Assembly (NCBI GenBank): GCA_018969975.1
Contig: JAGWXI010000015.1
Span: forward strand, 1 to 42,601
Origin: Burkholderiales bacterium
GTDB taxonomy: Bacteria > Pseudomonadota > Gammaproteobacteria > Burkholderiales > Burkholderiaceae_C
Reading direction: 5' to 3'
Length of the DNA stretch: 42,601 nucleotides
The position numbers and the translations under genes were made by a program. Every line of letters starts with the position of its first letter. The first letter of the stretch is position 1. The notes beneath the pieces are model-generated. The model was not told where the DNA came from, ran no database searches, and worked only from the letters and a program-made list of their open reading frames with translations. This document shows, piece after piece, positions 1-8,716 of this stretch.

Positions 1-219
1 GTGCTCAACGTGATCTCCACGGACGACCCCTACTTTCGGCCCGACAACCCTTGGCATGGCGATGCCAAGCAACTGTTAGATGGGCATGCTGCAGCCTTAG
101 TCAAAGGCAATCGCAAGGCGGTGATCGTATTACTCTCAGGCGCGCCGCACACACTCTATAACCTCAGCCCCGCACGCAATGCCACACAGGCTTTTCTTGG
201 CGAACTGTTACAAGGCTGA
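1..219 (+). CDS. C-terminal fragment of an unidentified protein, possibly an alpha/beta hydrolase
   Basis: An open frame runs from the first base of the window to a TGA at 217-219 (72 codons), so the gene very probably begins upstream and only its C-terminus is seen. The GTG at base 1 is not convincing as a start. The segment holds VISTDD near the N-terminal side and SGAPHTLYN near the end. This resembles the last strand, acid and catalytic histidine of alpha/beta hydrolases, but that is a weak pattern match. No domain can be assigned with confidence. A gap of about 90 bases without clear features separates it from the next gene. Confidence 0.4.
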   Translation: MLNVISTDDPYFRPDNPWHGDAKQLLDGHAAALVKGNRKAVIVLLSGAPHTLYNLSPARNATQAFLGELLQG

Positions 220-309
220 GGGGGACTGCGCAAAATTGCAAATTCAGTATGCAGCACAATGGCTTGTAGCTACGGAACACCTATAAATCTCGGCAACTAC
301 CCATTACCT

Positions 310-939
310 ATGTATACCCCTTCGCATTTCTCCTTGACCGATACCCAATCCCTGCATCGCATCATGCGCAATCACCCTTTAGGCGTTTTGGTGACATCTA
401 CAACAAGCGGCTTGGATGCTAACCACATTCCGTTTGAATTCGATGCTTCAGCAGGCAAGTTGGGTATCCTGACTGGGCATGTGGCGCGTGCAAATCCTGT
501 TTGGCAACATTGTTTGCAGGGCGCAGATGTATTGGTTATTTTTCGTGGGGATGAAGCTTACATCTCACCCAATTGGTATCCCAGCAAGCACGAAACCCAC
601 CGACAAGTTCCCACCTGGAATTACGAGGTGGTGCATGTTTTTGGGCGATTAACAGTGCGTGATGAAGAGAAATTTATGCGCAGTTTGGTTGCTAAGTTAA
701 CGCGTAAACATGAAGCGCAAGAACCCAAACCTTGGAAGATGGGCGACTCGTCCCCTGACTATATTGACGGCATGCTCAAAGCTATTGTGGGGATAGAGAT
801 AACTATTGAACGATTCGAAGGAAAGTCCAAGCTCAGCCAAAACCGAGAGGTGCGAGATCGGCATGGCGTGGTTGAAAAATTGCGCCAAAAAGGAAAAGTG
901 GCGATGGCCCAAGCGATAGAAAAAACAACAGCGCGATAA
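310..939 (+). CDS. PaiB-family FMN-binding protein (split-barrel flavin fold)
   Basis: This 209-residue protein matches the PaiB family of FMN-binding split-barrel proteins, often annotated as negative transcriptional regulators. Family features include the start MYTPSHF, the segment NHPLGVLVTS, an HIPFEFD strand, GHVARANP, the YISPNWY motif and the VPTWNYEVVHV strand that builds the flavin site, with a basic C-terminal helix. I chose the ATG at 310 because it gives the family-typical N-terminus. An in-frame ATG at 259 would add 17 residues with no family resemblance, and neither has a strong ribosome binding site. The gene is convergent with the RsaM-like gene, their stops being 17 bases apart. 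The physiological role is not clear from context. A regulatory or flavin-reductase role is inferred only from the family. Confidence 0.88.
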   Translation: MYTPSHFSLTDTQSLHRIMRNHPLGVLVTSTTSGLDANHIPFEFDASAGKLGILTGHVARANPVWQHCLQGADVLVIFRGDEAYISPNWYPSKHETHRQVPTWNYEVVHVFGRLTVRDEEKFMRSLVAKLTRKHEAQEPKPWKMGDSSPDYIDGMLKAIVGIEITIERFEGKSKLSQNREVRDRHGVVEKLRQKGKVAMAQAIEKTTAR

Positions 940-956
940 AACAATAGCGGCTTGTT

Positions 957-1346
957 TTAGTTGTTATCTGCACTTACGGCCCGCACCACATCGGTTTGCC
1001 AGATGTGAGAGTCAACCCAGGTCGCCAAAATCCGAAGATTGTCTTCCCAGACGATAGCTTGGCCGTATTTATTGAGTAACTGGATATTGGTTCGCGGCAA
1101 CTCATCGCGCTGCCAAAAGATACCCTGCTCGCGGGCCATCACGCACCAGTCCCATCCGATAGTGATAAGAAGTTCGGCCCTTGCCATCCACTCGGTGTAG
1201 CCCGTGAGAACCGTTACAGTGCCACAACGTTGGTTGATCGATAAATCAGAGAGTTCCAGATCTACAGCAGAAAAGAAGTGTTGCATGCTCAGGTTGAGCA
1301 GTTCTTCTAGTGTGGCTTGTACCAACCCCATGTTGTTCATGTTCAT
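957..1346 (-). CDS. RsaM-like protein (DUF4902), putative quorum-sensing modulator
   Basis: The 129-residue protein has no signal peptide or membrane segment. It carries a tryptophan-rich pattern that I associate with the RsaM/DUF4902 family: GYTEW at residues 49-53, GWDW at 64-67, W78, an RTNI segment at 85-88, and WVDSHIW near the C-terminus. RsaM proteins in Pseudomonas fuscovaginae and Burkholderia are small negative regulators of acyl-homoserine-lactone quorum sensing and usually sit beside luxR/luxI pairs. Here the gene lies 43 bases downstream of an AHL-type luxR on the same strand, which supports the assignment. ATG codons at 1346, 1340 and 1331 are all possible starts and none has a good Shine-Dalgarno. 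The family call is by motif memory, not alignment. Confidence 0.6.
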   Translation of the reverse strand: MNMNNMGLVQATLEELLNLSMQHFFSAVDLELSDLSINQRCGTVTVLTGYTEWMARAELLITIGWDWCVMAREQGIFWQRDELPRTNIQLLNKYGQAIVWEDNLRILATWVDSHIWQTDVVRAVSADNN

Positions 1347-1389
1347 GGAAAGCAGTATGCCCTTTTAGTTGCTTGGATTGGTTGAGCAA

Positions 1390-2103
1390 TCAACGTAACC
1401 ATCCCATGAGTATGGAACGAACCACTGCAGCAGTTTTGTTGGGGCTATTGAGTTTTTTGATGCTGTTCTTGAGATGAAAATCCACTGCACTTTTACTCAA
1501 AGTGAGGATGTCAGCAATGTCTTGCGCTGATTTGCCATCGGCAGTCCATTGGAGTACTTCTCGCTCGCGCGTCGTCAGAGGAGAGAGAGTTCGAATATCT
1601 TTTACGGTTATGGCGCGTGACAAACTGACATGCGCGACCTGCACTAGCCAACGCATTTGAGACTCTTTGGCTTGCAACTCTTCAGTGGTCAATGGTTCAC
1701 TAGAGCGGCAAAGTGTGAGCAAGCTGCCACATCCATTGACCTCTAAACTAGATTGGGCCCAACCTGCCCGTATTCCATGGTCTTGTACATCTTTCCAAAG
1801 TTTTGGGTTACTCGCAAAAGCTTGGTCACTCCATAGCAGTGGATTTTGGTTTCGTTTGCCGTGTATCACGGTGGGATCCGTGAACAGGTAACCTGCTCGG
1901 ATGTAGTGCTCTTGCCAAGAGCAGGGGTAATTGTTGAGCAATACCACCTTTGGGCGGGTGATGGGGTGGGAAGCCTGAAAACCGAAGGCTACGTGCTCAA
2001 ACCCGAGTCTGAGCGCGGCAAATTCTATGTTTGAGAATACGTCCTCTGGGGACGCGTTGGGCGCTACCAGTAAATTAAGCAGGTCCTCATGCCATGAATT
2101 CAT
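1390..2103 (-). CDS. LuxR-family transcriptional regulator with acyl-homoserine-lactone-binding domain
   Basis: This 237-residue regulator has an N-terminal autoinducer-binding domain (about 15-165) and a C-terminal LuxR HTH (about 172-235). All residues invariant in TraR/LuxR AHL receptors are present with TraR spacing: W63, Y67, D76, P77 and W91 (TraR W57, Y61, D70, P71, W85), a glycine at 110/114 for G113, and E180, L184, G190 in the HTH (TraR E178, L182, G188). It should therefore bind an AHL and DNA. The ATG at 2103 follows the stop of the DadA-like gene by 15 bases, and a GGAAG ribosome site lies in that gap, so co-transcription is very likely. No luxI synthase is present in the window, so locally it is a LuxR solo with an RsaM-like partner. 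Confidence 0.93.
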   Translation of the reverse strand: MNSWHEDLLNLLVAPNASPEDVFSNIEFAALRLGFEHVAFGFQASHPITRPKVVLLNNYPCSWQEHYIRAGYLFTDPTVIHGKRNQNPLLWSDQAFASNPKLWKDVQDHGIRAGWAQSSLEVNGCGSLLTLCRSSEPLTTEELQAKESQMRWLVQVAHVSLSRAITVKDIRTLSPLTTREREVLQWTADGKSAQDIADILTLSKSAVDFHLKNSIKKLNSPNKTAAVVRSILMGWLR

Positions 2104-2118
2104 GGACTACTTCCAAAT

Positions 2119-3348
2119 TCACGATTTTCGCATAGCTAACGCTATTTGCGTCGCAGAACCAAAGGCTAGCGTGAGGCCTAGCCCGCCATGGCCAGTATTA
2201 AAAAATAAATTCGATGGAGCGCCCATCAGACTTCCAACAATTGGAATTCCAGTGGGGGTTGCAGGCCTTAACCCAGACCAAGGCTCTTGGGCTTGAACAG
2301 AGCCTAATTTGGGAAAAATTGATGTAGTTGCTTCGGTAAGTTGATGAATTGCAGCAGTCGAGACCGTAGTGTCATTTCCAACTAATTCAGCCATTCCAGC
2401 GACGCGTAGTTTTGCGCCTAATCGCGCAAATACGATTTTGCGCGCGAAATCGGTGACATTTACAGTAGGTGCTATGGGTTGACTGTTTGCGCCCAAAGGA
2501 GGCAGATCATAAGTAACGCTATACCCTTTGAGTGGATAAATGGGCAAAGTTATTTGTAATGTTTGCGCAAGTCGAACACTACCCACTCCACCTGCAAGTA
2601 CAAAGCTATTAGCTTCTATCGTATGACTGGGGGTATGCGCAGCAACAATTTTTTGATTGGACAACTCCAAGCGGTTGACACTGTGGTTGAACAAAAATTG
2701 AACACCTCTTTGACGCAATATGCTCTCAAGTCCCTTGCATAGTGCCAAGGTATCGACAGCACATTCAGATGCCGTGTAAATACCACCGGCGATTGAGCCC
2801 GCATAGTTATCTAATGCAGGCTCCGTTGCAATACATTGCGTCGCACTCAGTGCTTCTTGGACACAACCCATGGAGCGTTGTAAAAGCATTTGTTTTTTTG
2901 CATGGAGAAAGGACTCTGATGTCTGATACAGAACAAGTTTTCCAGAATTAGAAAAATGGCAGTTTAGATTTTCTCGGGCAAGCATGGCATCAAATGCTTG
3001 ACGACTTTGCGTTGCGAGCTCCAGCAAATGCGCTGTGGTTTGATGCGCTCTTGATCGATTGCATGCTTTAAGAAATGCAATGCACCATTGCCATTGCCGC
3101 AGATCCCATTGGGGTTTGAATGTGAGTGGAGAACTGCGCGATAGCAATAGTTTGGGCAATTGGAGCCAAATAGAGGCATCCGCTAGTGGCTGAACATAGC
3201 TGTAACTAAGTTGCGCACCATTGTTGCCACTCGCACCGCAGGCAACGCTTGCTGCAGCATCAATTACTGTTACGCGAAAACCCTGCTCCGAGAGCTTATA
3301 GGCAGTACTTAAACCAACAATACCTGCACCAATGACACAAACATGCAT
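2119..3348 (-). CDS. DadA-like FAD-dependent D-amino-acid dehydrogenase/oxidase
   Basis: The 409-residue protein starts with a Rossmann FAD motif, GAGIVG at residues 7-12 followed by STAY. It has the DAO-fold features of the DadA family: a GNNGAQLSYSY segment after the dinucleotide-binding region, FVLAGGVGS, LPIYPLKGYSVTY, and a C-terminal WSGLRPATPTGIP...GHGGLGLTLA region. DadA enzymes deaminate D-amino acids to 2-oxoacids and pass electrons to the respiratory chain. The ATG at 3348 is preferred because it places the FAD motif right at the N-terminus. A TTG at 3360 overlapping the TRAP permease stop would add four residues. Its position between a TRAP permease and luxR suggests it oxidises the imported substrate. 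Sarcosine or glycine oxidase-like activity is an alternative. Confidence 0.85.
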   Translation of the reverse strand: MHVCVIGAGIVGLSTAYKLSEQGFRVTVIDAAASVACGASGNNGAQLSYSYVQPLADASIWLQLPKLLLSRSSPLTFKPQWDLRQWQWCIAFLKACNRSRAHQTTAHLLELATQSRQAFDAMLARENLNCHFSNSGKLVLYQTSESFLHAKKQMLLQRSMGCVQEALSATQCIATEPALDNYAGSIAGGIYTASECAVDTLALCKGLESILRQRGVQFLFNHSVNRLELSNQKIVAAHTPSHTIEANSFVLAGGVGSVRLAQTLQITLPIYPLKGYSVTYDLPPLGANSQPIAPTVNVTDFARKIVFARLGAKLRVAGMAELVGNDTTVSTAAIHQLTEATTSIFPKLGSVQAQEPWSGLRPATPTGIPIVGSLMGAPSNLFFNTGHGGLGLTLAFGSATQIALAMRKS

Positions 3349-3356
3349 GTCAGATC

Positions 3357-5939
3357 TCAAGTAAAACTATTATGGATTCTTCTGCCTTGGGTAGACCAAA
3401 CTAGCCAACTTAATAAAAGTGCTGGAATAAAAACCCAGTTCTGTGAAGGTCGATGGGGGTTAGGTAATTTTAGTTCTTCAATTTTGTAACCTTGCTCAAG
3501 CCCCAACTTTTTAGCGCGGCTACCAAACTTGACTTGAGAGACTTCAAGATCTGCTCCTAGTTGCGACAAAGTGACGCCAGCGTCACGCAGTCGATCTCTT
3601 CCAGTCTCGCCTTTGCCTAGTGGAATTGCAACTGTTTTAGTTTGTGGCTTCCCATCTAATGTTTCGCCGGCAATACCTACTACTAGCCATTCTTCGGCAT
3701 GGAGTGAATCAGCCACCTTATAAATATCGGAGGATGGAGCAGATACATACTTGGGCGCAAATTGATCAATCACCCAATCGGGACGGAAAAATAGAAATGT
3801 CGCAATCAAAAGAGCAATTACTTCCATCCAGGTGCAACGGGTTCGAAACCATCGCATAGTGGCAGCAGCAAATAGCAAAGAAGCAATAGTTCCTGTGATG
3901 CAAACCAGCACAACTTCTACCCAAGAACCCACACCAATCAATAAAAGTTGAGGATTAAATATAAAGACAAAGGGCAAAATGGTTGTGCGAAGGCTGTACC
4001 AAGTGGCTTGCCATCCTGTGGTGTTGGGGTCGTCACCAGAGATGGCGGCAGCTGCATAGGAGGCTAAGCCAACTGGAGGCGTCACATCGGCCATGATGCC
4101 AAAGTAAAAAACAAACATATGCACTGCGATGAGCGGAATGACTAATCCTGCTCGGGCGCCTAGCTCGACTATCACTGGTGCCATCAGGGTTGCTACCAAA
4201 ATGTAATTCGCAGTTGTTGGTACACCTGCCCCAATCAATAAACAGATGACGGCAGTCAGCAGTAGCATTACCAGCACATTACCTGCGGAGACTAATTCAA
4301 CGAAATCAGTCATCATTAGCCCCATACCAGTAAGCGTAATCACGCCAACGATAAGTCCTGCACTAGCACAAGCCACTCCTATACCAACCATGTTGCGAGC
4401 GGCTAAAACTAAGCTTTCCCAAAGGTGAAGAAGCCCTAAATAAATGCTGTGTGTAATTGTTTGTATGGTGCCATCTGGCCTAAAAATAGACAAACAAAGG
4501 GGTTGGAATAAAACCATCGCAATACTGGTCACTGTAGCCCAAAATGCCGATAAGCCTGGGGAGAGTTCTTCAACCATGAGCGCCCAAAGCAGCACCACGA
4601 TTGGAATAAAAAAGTGCAAGCCAGCGCGAACTGTTGGCCAGGGAAGCGGTAATTTAATATCTTTGCTACTAACGTCCAAATCTTCGTGGGGCAGATCAGG
4701 ATGGCGCGCAGAATAAGCCATCAGTCCAAGATAGGAAACTGTGGCCAGAGTAGCCAGAGCCCACCCAGTGAACTCTCCAGCAATCAATTGCACAGCAGTG
4801 ATTGCAAAGTAAATAGCTGCGCAAGCACCAAACGTTCCACAAAGTCCTAGTGACCATCCCAATAGGCGTTCGCGCAAGGTGGGTTGCTTAACACGCGAGA
4901 GAGGCTGTAAATCGTATTTCAGTGCTTCTAAATGCACGATATAAAAAAGGGCGATATACGAAATGAGGGCCGGTAATGCAGCGTGCTTGATGATTTCAGA
5001 GTATGGAATTCCAACATACTCCACCATCAAAAATGCTGCAGCCCCCATGACTGGCGGCATGATTTGTCCATTGATCGACGAGGCAGCCTCAATAGCGCCT
5101 GCCTTCACACCAGAATAGCCAGTGCGCTTCATCAGGGGGATAGTAAATATTCCACCAGAGACAACATTCGATACGGAGGATCCAGAAACGATGCCATTCA
5201 AAGCAGAAGAGACTACCGCTACCTTGGCGGGGCCACCTCTTAAGTGTCCGAGTGTTGCTAGCGAGACTTGGAGCATGTAGTTGCCTGCTCCAGCTTTGTC
5301 CAGCAAAGTCCCAAATAGAACAAAAAGAAAAATAAATTGAACACTAACACCAAGAGCTACGCCATACACCCCTTCCGTGGTCAGCCACATATGTGAAATA
5401 AATCGTGTGACGGAAGCGCCGCGATGCTGAATGACATCAGGCATATAGGGACCTAAAAATACAAAGGCCATGAAAAGGCCAGTAGTCACCAACATACCAA
5501 AGCCCATTGCTCTGCGTGTAGCCTCCAGCATGATCAGGACGCCCGTAGCGCCCACCACTATGTCCATTGTTGTTGGAAGCCCCGGACGCGTTGAAAGCTC
5601 TCTGTAAAACAAAAACAAATAGGCTGCGCAAAATGCGCCGACTATGGCTAGAAGCCAATCCACTAAGGGGACAACTGTGCGTGAAGATCGCTTAAACGCA
5701 GGATAAGCACAAAAAGCTAAAAATACGGCAAAAGCCAAATGGATAGCGCGAGCTTGCGTATCGTTGAAGATGCCAAAGCCAAAAGTAAAAGGTAGTGGTG
5801 ACGCATACCAAACTTGGAAAATAGACCACAGCCCAGCCGTTGCAGCTAATAAAAAACCTGCAAACCCTATGGGTTCGCGCCCACCTACATCAGACTCTTT
5901 AACAAGTTGGTCAAGAACTTCTGACTGAGATGGGCGCAT
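3357..5939 (-). CDS. TRAP transporter fused permease (4TM/12TM, TAXI type, with C-terminal DUF3394-like domain)
   Basis: An 860-residue polytopic inner-membrane protein that fuses the small DctQ-like and large DctM-like TRAP subunits, as is typical for TAXI-TRAP systems. The first ~180 residues hold four to five hydrophobic segments. The large part carries the TRAP motifs GSSVSNV, EAASSINGQIMPPVMGAAAF, GAGVPTTANY and FYFGIMADVTPPVGLASYAAAAI. The C-terminal ~190 residues, with VKFGSRAKKLGLEQGY followed by a final hydrophobic helix, match the DUF3394 extension known on these fusions, so the full length is normal. It lies 21 bases downstream of the TAXI binding protein and just upstream of the DadA-like gene. 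It should be a sodium- or proton-coupled importer of an organic anion or amino acid. The substrate cannot be read from sequence. Confidence 0.96.
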   Translation of the reverse strand: MRPSQSEVLDQLVKESDVGGREPIGFAGFLLAATAGLWSIFQVWYASPLPFTFGFGIFNDTQARAIHLAFAVFLAFCAYPAFKRSSRTVVPLVDWLLAIVGAFCAAYLFLFYRELSTRPGLPTTMDIVVGATGVLIMLEATRRAMGFGMLVTTGLFMAFVFLGPYMPDVIQHRGASVTRFISHMWLTTEGVYGVALGVSVQFIFLFVLFGTLLDKAGAGNYMLQVSLATLGHLRGGPAKVAVVSSALNGIVSGSSVSNVVSGGIFTIPLMKRTGYSGVKAGAIEAASSINGQIMPPVMGAAAFLMVEYVGIPYSEIIKHAALPALISYIALFYIVHLEALKYDLQPLSRVKQPTLRERLLGWSLGLCGTFGACAAIYFAITAVQLIAGEFTGWALATLATVSYLGLMAYSARHPDLPHEDLDVSSKDIKLPLPWPTVRAGLHFFIPIVVLLWALMVEELSPGLSAFWATVTSIAMVLFQPLCLSIFRPDGTIQTITHSIYLGLLHLWESLVLAARNMVGIGVACASAGLIVGVITLTGMGLMMTDFVELVSAGNVLVMLLLTAVICLLIGAGVPTTANYILVATLMAPVIVELGARAGLVIPLIAVHMFVFYFGIMADVTPPVGLASYAAAAISGDDPNTTGWQATWYSLRTTILPFVFIFNPQLLLIGVGSWVEVVLVCITGTIASLLFAAATMRWFRTRCTWMEVIALLIATFLFFRPDWVIDQFAPKYVSAPSSDIYKVADSLHAEEWLVVGIAGETLDGKPQTKTVAIPLGKGETGRDRLRDAGVTLSQLGADLEVSQVKFGSRAKKLGLEQGYKIEELKLPNPHRPSQNWVFIPALLLSWLVWSTQGRRIHNSFT

Positions 5940-5960
5940 ATTTTTCTGAGAAATACAGTG

Positions 5961-6935
5961 TTACTTCAACCAACCTTTTTCTTTGTAGTAGCGTATGGCT
6001 CCCTCATGCAAGGGGGCAGAGAGACCGTCTTTCATCATATTGGTGGATGAGAGGTTAGCTAGTGCAGGATGCAGTTTTTTAAACTCATCCAAATTATCGA
6101 AGACGGCTTTTGTAACTTGGTAAACCGTTTCAGCTGGAGTTTTGCTTGACACCACGACCGTAGCTAACACACCATAAGTGTTGGTTACTTGCGGGTTGTT
6201 GGGATAGAGACCGCCAGCAATGGTTGCCTTAGCGTAATAGGGTTTGTCGGCTACAAGCTTGTCCACTACCGGGCCAGTGAGTGACACTAGTTTGGCTCCG
6301 CAAGATGTAGTGGGGTCTTGGATATTGGCTGAAGGATGTCCGACACCATAAAAAAATCCATCTATCTTTCCATCACACAGTGCAGGCCCATGTTCATCAG
6401 CTTTAAGTTCCGATGCGAGAGAAAAGTCGCTCATCTTCCAACTCATAGCTTCCATCAACTCTTCCATGGATGCGCGGGTACCTGAACCTGGATTGCCTAC
6501 GTTAAAACGTTTGCCTTTGAAATCAGCCAGACTTTTGATATTGGCCTCTTTACGGGCAACAACTGTGAAAGGCTCAGGATGCACTGAAAAAACAGAGCGT
6601 AAATCTGCATGTGCGCCACCATCCTTGAAAGCGCCAAGTCCCTTACTTGCGTTGTAGCCTACGTCAGACTGGGCAAATCCAAAATCGAGCTCACCGGCTT
6701 TAATCGTGTTGATGTTGAATGCTGACCCTCCTGTGGACTCTACTGAGCAACGGATGCCGTGCTTGGAGCGGTCTTTATTGACCAAGCGGCAAATAGCACC
6801 ACCTGCTGCGTAGTAAACGCCAGTCACACCGCCGGTTCCGACAGTGACAAATTTTTGTTGCGCAAAGGAAGGCGCACTAAAGGATGAGACCAGCAAAGTA
6901 ATACTAGCAAGCACGCTTAAATTGAATTTTTTCAT
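5961..6935 (-). CDS. TAXI-family TRAP transporter solute-binding protein
   Basis: This 324-residue periplasmic protein has a signal peptide (lysines at 2-3, hydrophobic 6-20, likely cleavage after SFA near residue 25). The TAXI family signature follows: [45 protein letters not shown] and a [18 protein letters not shown] segment. TAXI proteins capture a ligand, in characterised cases glutamate or other organic acids, and deliver it to a fused TRAP permease, which is encoded directly downstream. An AGGAG ribosome site sits about 9 bases before the ATG at 6935. It begins 26 bases after the aminotransferase stop, so the uptake genes are probably in the same operon as the catabolic enzymes. Confidence 0.96.
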   Translation of the reverse strand: MKKFNLSVLASITLLVSSFSAPSFAQQKFVTVGTGGVTGVYYAAGGAICRLVNKDRSKHGIRCSVESTGGSAFNINTIKAGELDFGFAQSDVGYNASKGLGAFKDGGAHADLRSVFSVHPEPFTVVARKEANIKSLADFKGKRFNVGNPGSGTRASMEELMEAMSWKMSDFSLASELKADEHGPALCDGKIDGFFYGVGHPSANIQDPTTSCGAKLVSLTGPVVDKLVADKPYYAKATIAGGLYPNNPQVTNTYGVLATVVVSSKTPAETVYQVTKAVFDNLDEFKKLHPALANLSSTNMMKDGLSAPLHEGAIRYYKEKGWLK

Positions 6936-6961
6936 GGGGAAAGGCTCCTGATTAAAAGAAG

Positions 6962-8302
6962 TTACAAACTTTGGATGGCTGCGTCAATGGATGCCACCAA
7001 TAAACTAGCAATATCATGTATTTGTGATTCACTGGTTATGAACGGTGGCGCAAGCAGCACATGGTCACCATACCTTCCATCGACCGTTCCGCCCATGGGA
7101 TATACCATGAGTCCTCGTAACATGGCCTCGCGCTTGATACGGGAGTGAAGTTGAAATTGGGGGTCAAATGGTTTTTTAGTGTTTTGCTCTTGAACAAGCT
7201 CAATCCCCCAAAAGAGACCTCTTCCCCTTATATCGCCTAAGTGATCGCCAGCCTGTTGTGAATTTTTAAAAGATTGCAAAAGGGCTGAATTCAGCTGGTC
7301 CCCTCGGGTACGAACTTGCTCCAATAAATGGTTGTCACGGATCACATTTTGTACTGCAAGTGCAGCGGCGCAGGCAACAGGATGTCCTAGATAAGTGTGA
7401 CCATGCTGAAAAAATCCACTGCCAGCGCGCATGGCTTGCACGATAGACTGCGAAGCCAGTACCGCACCAATAGGCTGATAACCTCCGCCAAGACCCTTAG
7501 CGATGGCTAGCAAATCAGGCACTGTGTTTTCATAGGTACACGCGTGCAATGTGCCGGTTCGCCCCATGCCGCACATGACTTCATCCAAAATAAGTAGTAC
7601 ACCGTATCGGTCACAAACTTCACGCACTGCTTTGAAATATCCTGGAACAGGTGTGAGTACACCAGCGGTAGCGCCCCCAATCGTCTCGGCTACAAATGCA
7701 ATTACCGCATTTTCACCAAGAGAAATAATGGCATCCTCTAATTCTTTAGCGAGCCGCTGGCCGTATGCGAAATCCGTTTCGTCTGGCTGTTTTTCTCGGT
7801 ATGCGTAGCAAGGGGACACATGCGTGGCATCTATCAATATGGGAGAAAAGGGCGCCTTGCGCCATGCATTACCACCAACCGCAAGTGCTCCTAAGGTGTT
7901 GCCGTGGTAACTTTGCCTGCGCGCTATAAAGTGCTTACGTTGTGGCTGACCTATTTCTACAAAATACTGCCGCGCCATTTTCATTGCAGCTTCCATGGCC
8001 TCAGATCCACCGCTCACAAAATAAACATGGTCGAGGCCTGGTGGAGCGTCTGTAACCAGGCGCTCGGCGAGTTCCTCCGCTACATCGGTTGTAAAAAAGC
8101 TAGTGTGCGCATAAGCGAGTTTGTCAATTTGCGCATGCATTGCAGCTAGAACGTCTGGATACGCATGGCCAAGACAAGACACGGCAGCACCACCTGATGC
8201 GTCCAAATAACGTTTTCCTTCGGAATCTATCAAGTAGATTCCTGATCCACTGACGGCTGTAGGTGGTTTTTTTTGAAGAGACCGATGCAATACGTGGGTC
8301 AT
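6962..8302 (-). CDS. Class III PLP-dependent aminotransferase
   Basis: A 446-residue fold-type I, class III (omega) aminotransferase. The phosphate-binding [10 protein letters not shown] (97-106), YHGNT (132-136), the PLP-ring aspartate in [14 protein letters not shown] (D240) and the Schiff-base lysine in [13 protein letters not shown] (K269) are all present, so the enzyme should be active. The family moves amino groups from omega- or beta-amino acids or amines to pyruvate or 2-oxoglutarate. The motifs do not fix the substrate. Its place between a ferredoxin gene and TAXI-TRAP genes suggests that it processes the imported compound or a product of the DadA-like enzyme. Spacing to the upstream ferredoxin stop is 41 bases. 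Confidence 0.93.
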   Translation of the reverse strand: MTHVLHRSLQKKPPTAVSGSGIYLIDSEGKRYLDASGGAAVSCLGHAYPDVLAAMHAQIDKLAYAHTSFFTTDVAEELAERLVTDAPPGLDHVYFVSGGSEAMEAAMKMARQYFVEIGQPQRKHFIARRQSYHGNTLGALAVGGNAWRKAPFSPILIDATHVSPCYAYREKQPDETDFAYGQRLAKELEDAIISLGENAVIAFVAETIGGATAGVLTPVPGYFKAVREVCDRYGVLLILDEVMCGMGRTGTLHACTYENTVPDLLAIAKGLGGGYQPIGAVLASQSIVQAMRAGSGFFQHGHTYLGHPVACAAALAVQNVIRDNHLLEQVRTRGDQLNSALLQSFKNSQQAGDHLGDIRGRGLFWGIELVQEQNTKKPFDPQFQLHSRIKREAMLRGLMVYPMGGTVDGRYGDHVLLAPPFITSESQIHDIASLLVASIDAAIQSL

Positions 8303-8343
8303 AAATTTACCGAGTTGCTAAGGAGATCGGCGAGAAGATACCA

Positions 8344-8673
8344 CTAGTATTGGCTAGCAGGTAAATCTACCTCCATGCCTTGCATGGCCTCTGTCACGTG
8401 AATTTGACAAGACAGACGACTATTGGGTTGACGGGTGCATGCTGCAAAGTCGAGCATGCCGTCTTCGTCGTCTGTCATAGCGGGTAATTGGCTAAACCAA
8501 GGTTCGCGCACCATGACATGACAAGTGGCGCAAGTCAATGTGCCGCCGCAGTCTGCCGCTACACCTTCGATGTTGGCAGCAACAGCTGCCTTCATCAAGC
8601 TTTGGCCGAGCTTGGCATCTAGGACGGCGCTTGGAGTGTTTTTTGTAGTTTCAAATAAAACAATTTTTACCAT
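8344..8673 (-). CDS. Putidaredoxin/adrenodoxin-type [2Fe-2S] ferredoxin
   Basis: The ATG at 8673 gives a 109-residue ferredoxin with cysteines C42, C48, C51 and C89. The spacings (6, 3, 38) are identical to putidaredoxin (C39, C45, C48, C86), and the cluster loop reads CGGTLTCATC. Upstream in-frame codons to 8712 add a sequence without family resemblance. Vertebrate-type ferredoxins carry single electrons to cytochrome P450s, Rieske oxygenases or Fe-S assembly. No oxygenase or ferredoxin reductase is present in the window, so its partner is unknown. It sits between the zinc-ribbon gene (43-base gap) and the aminotransferase (41-base gap), same strand. Whether it belongs to the catabolic unit or serves another oxygenase is open. 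Confidence 0.92.
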   Translation of the reverse strand: MVKIVLFETTKNTPSAVLDAKLGQSLMKAAVAANIEGVAADCGGTLTCATCHVMVREPWFSQLPAMTDDEDGMLDFAACTRQPNSRLSCQIHVTEAMQGMEVDLPASQY

Positions 8674-8716
8674 ATGCGTTGAGAAAAAATGGGGATGGTG
8701 CTGAGGCCACAATTTT

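Noticed and set aside
259-309. Upstream ATG at 259 as the start of the PaiB-like protein
   Set aside because: The extra 17 residues have no family resemblance and the family starts at the MYTP motif encoded from 310.
938-958. AAAACAA/TTGTTTT inverted repeat between the PaiB-like and RsaM-like gene ends as a bidirectional terminator
   Set aside because: All but one base pair are A-T, with no G-C clamp; it is too weak to call and could arise by chance.
1360-1392. Possible lux box near the RsaM-like gene (TTGCT/AGCAA)
   Set aside because: Only five-base arms, off the usual lux-box spacing, and overlapping the luxR stop codon.
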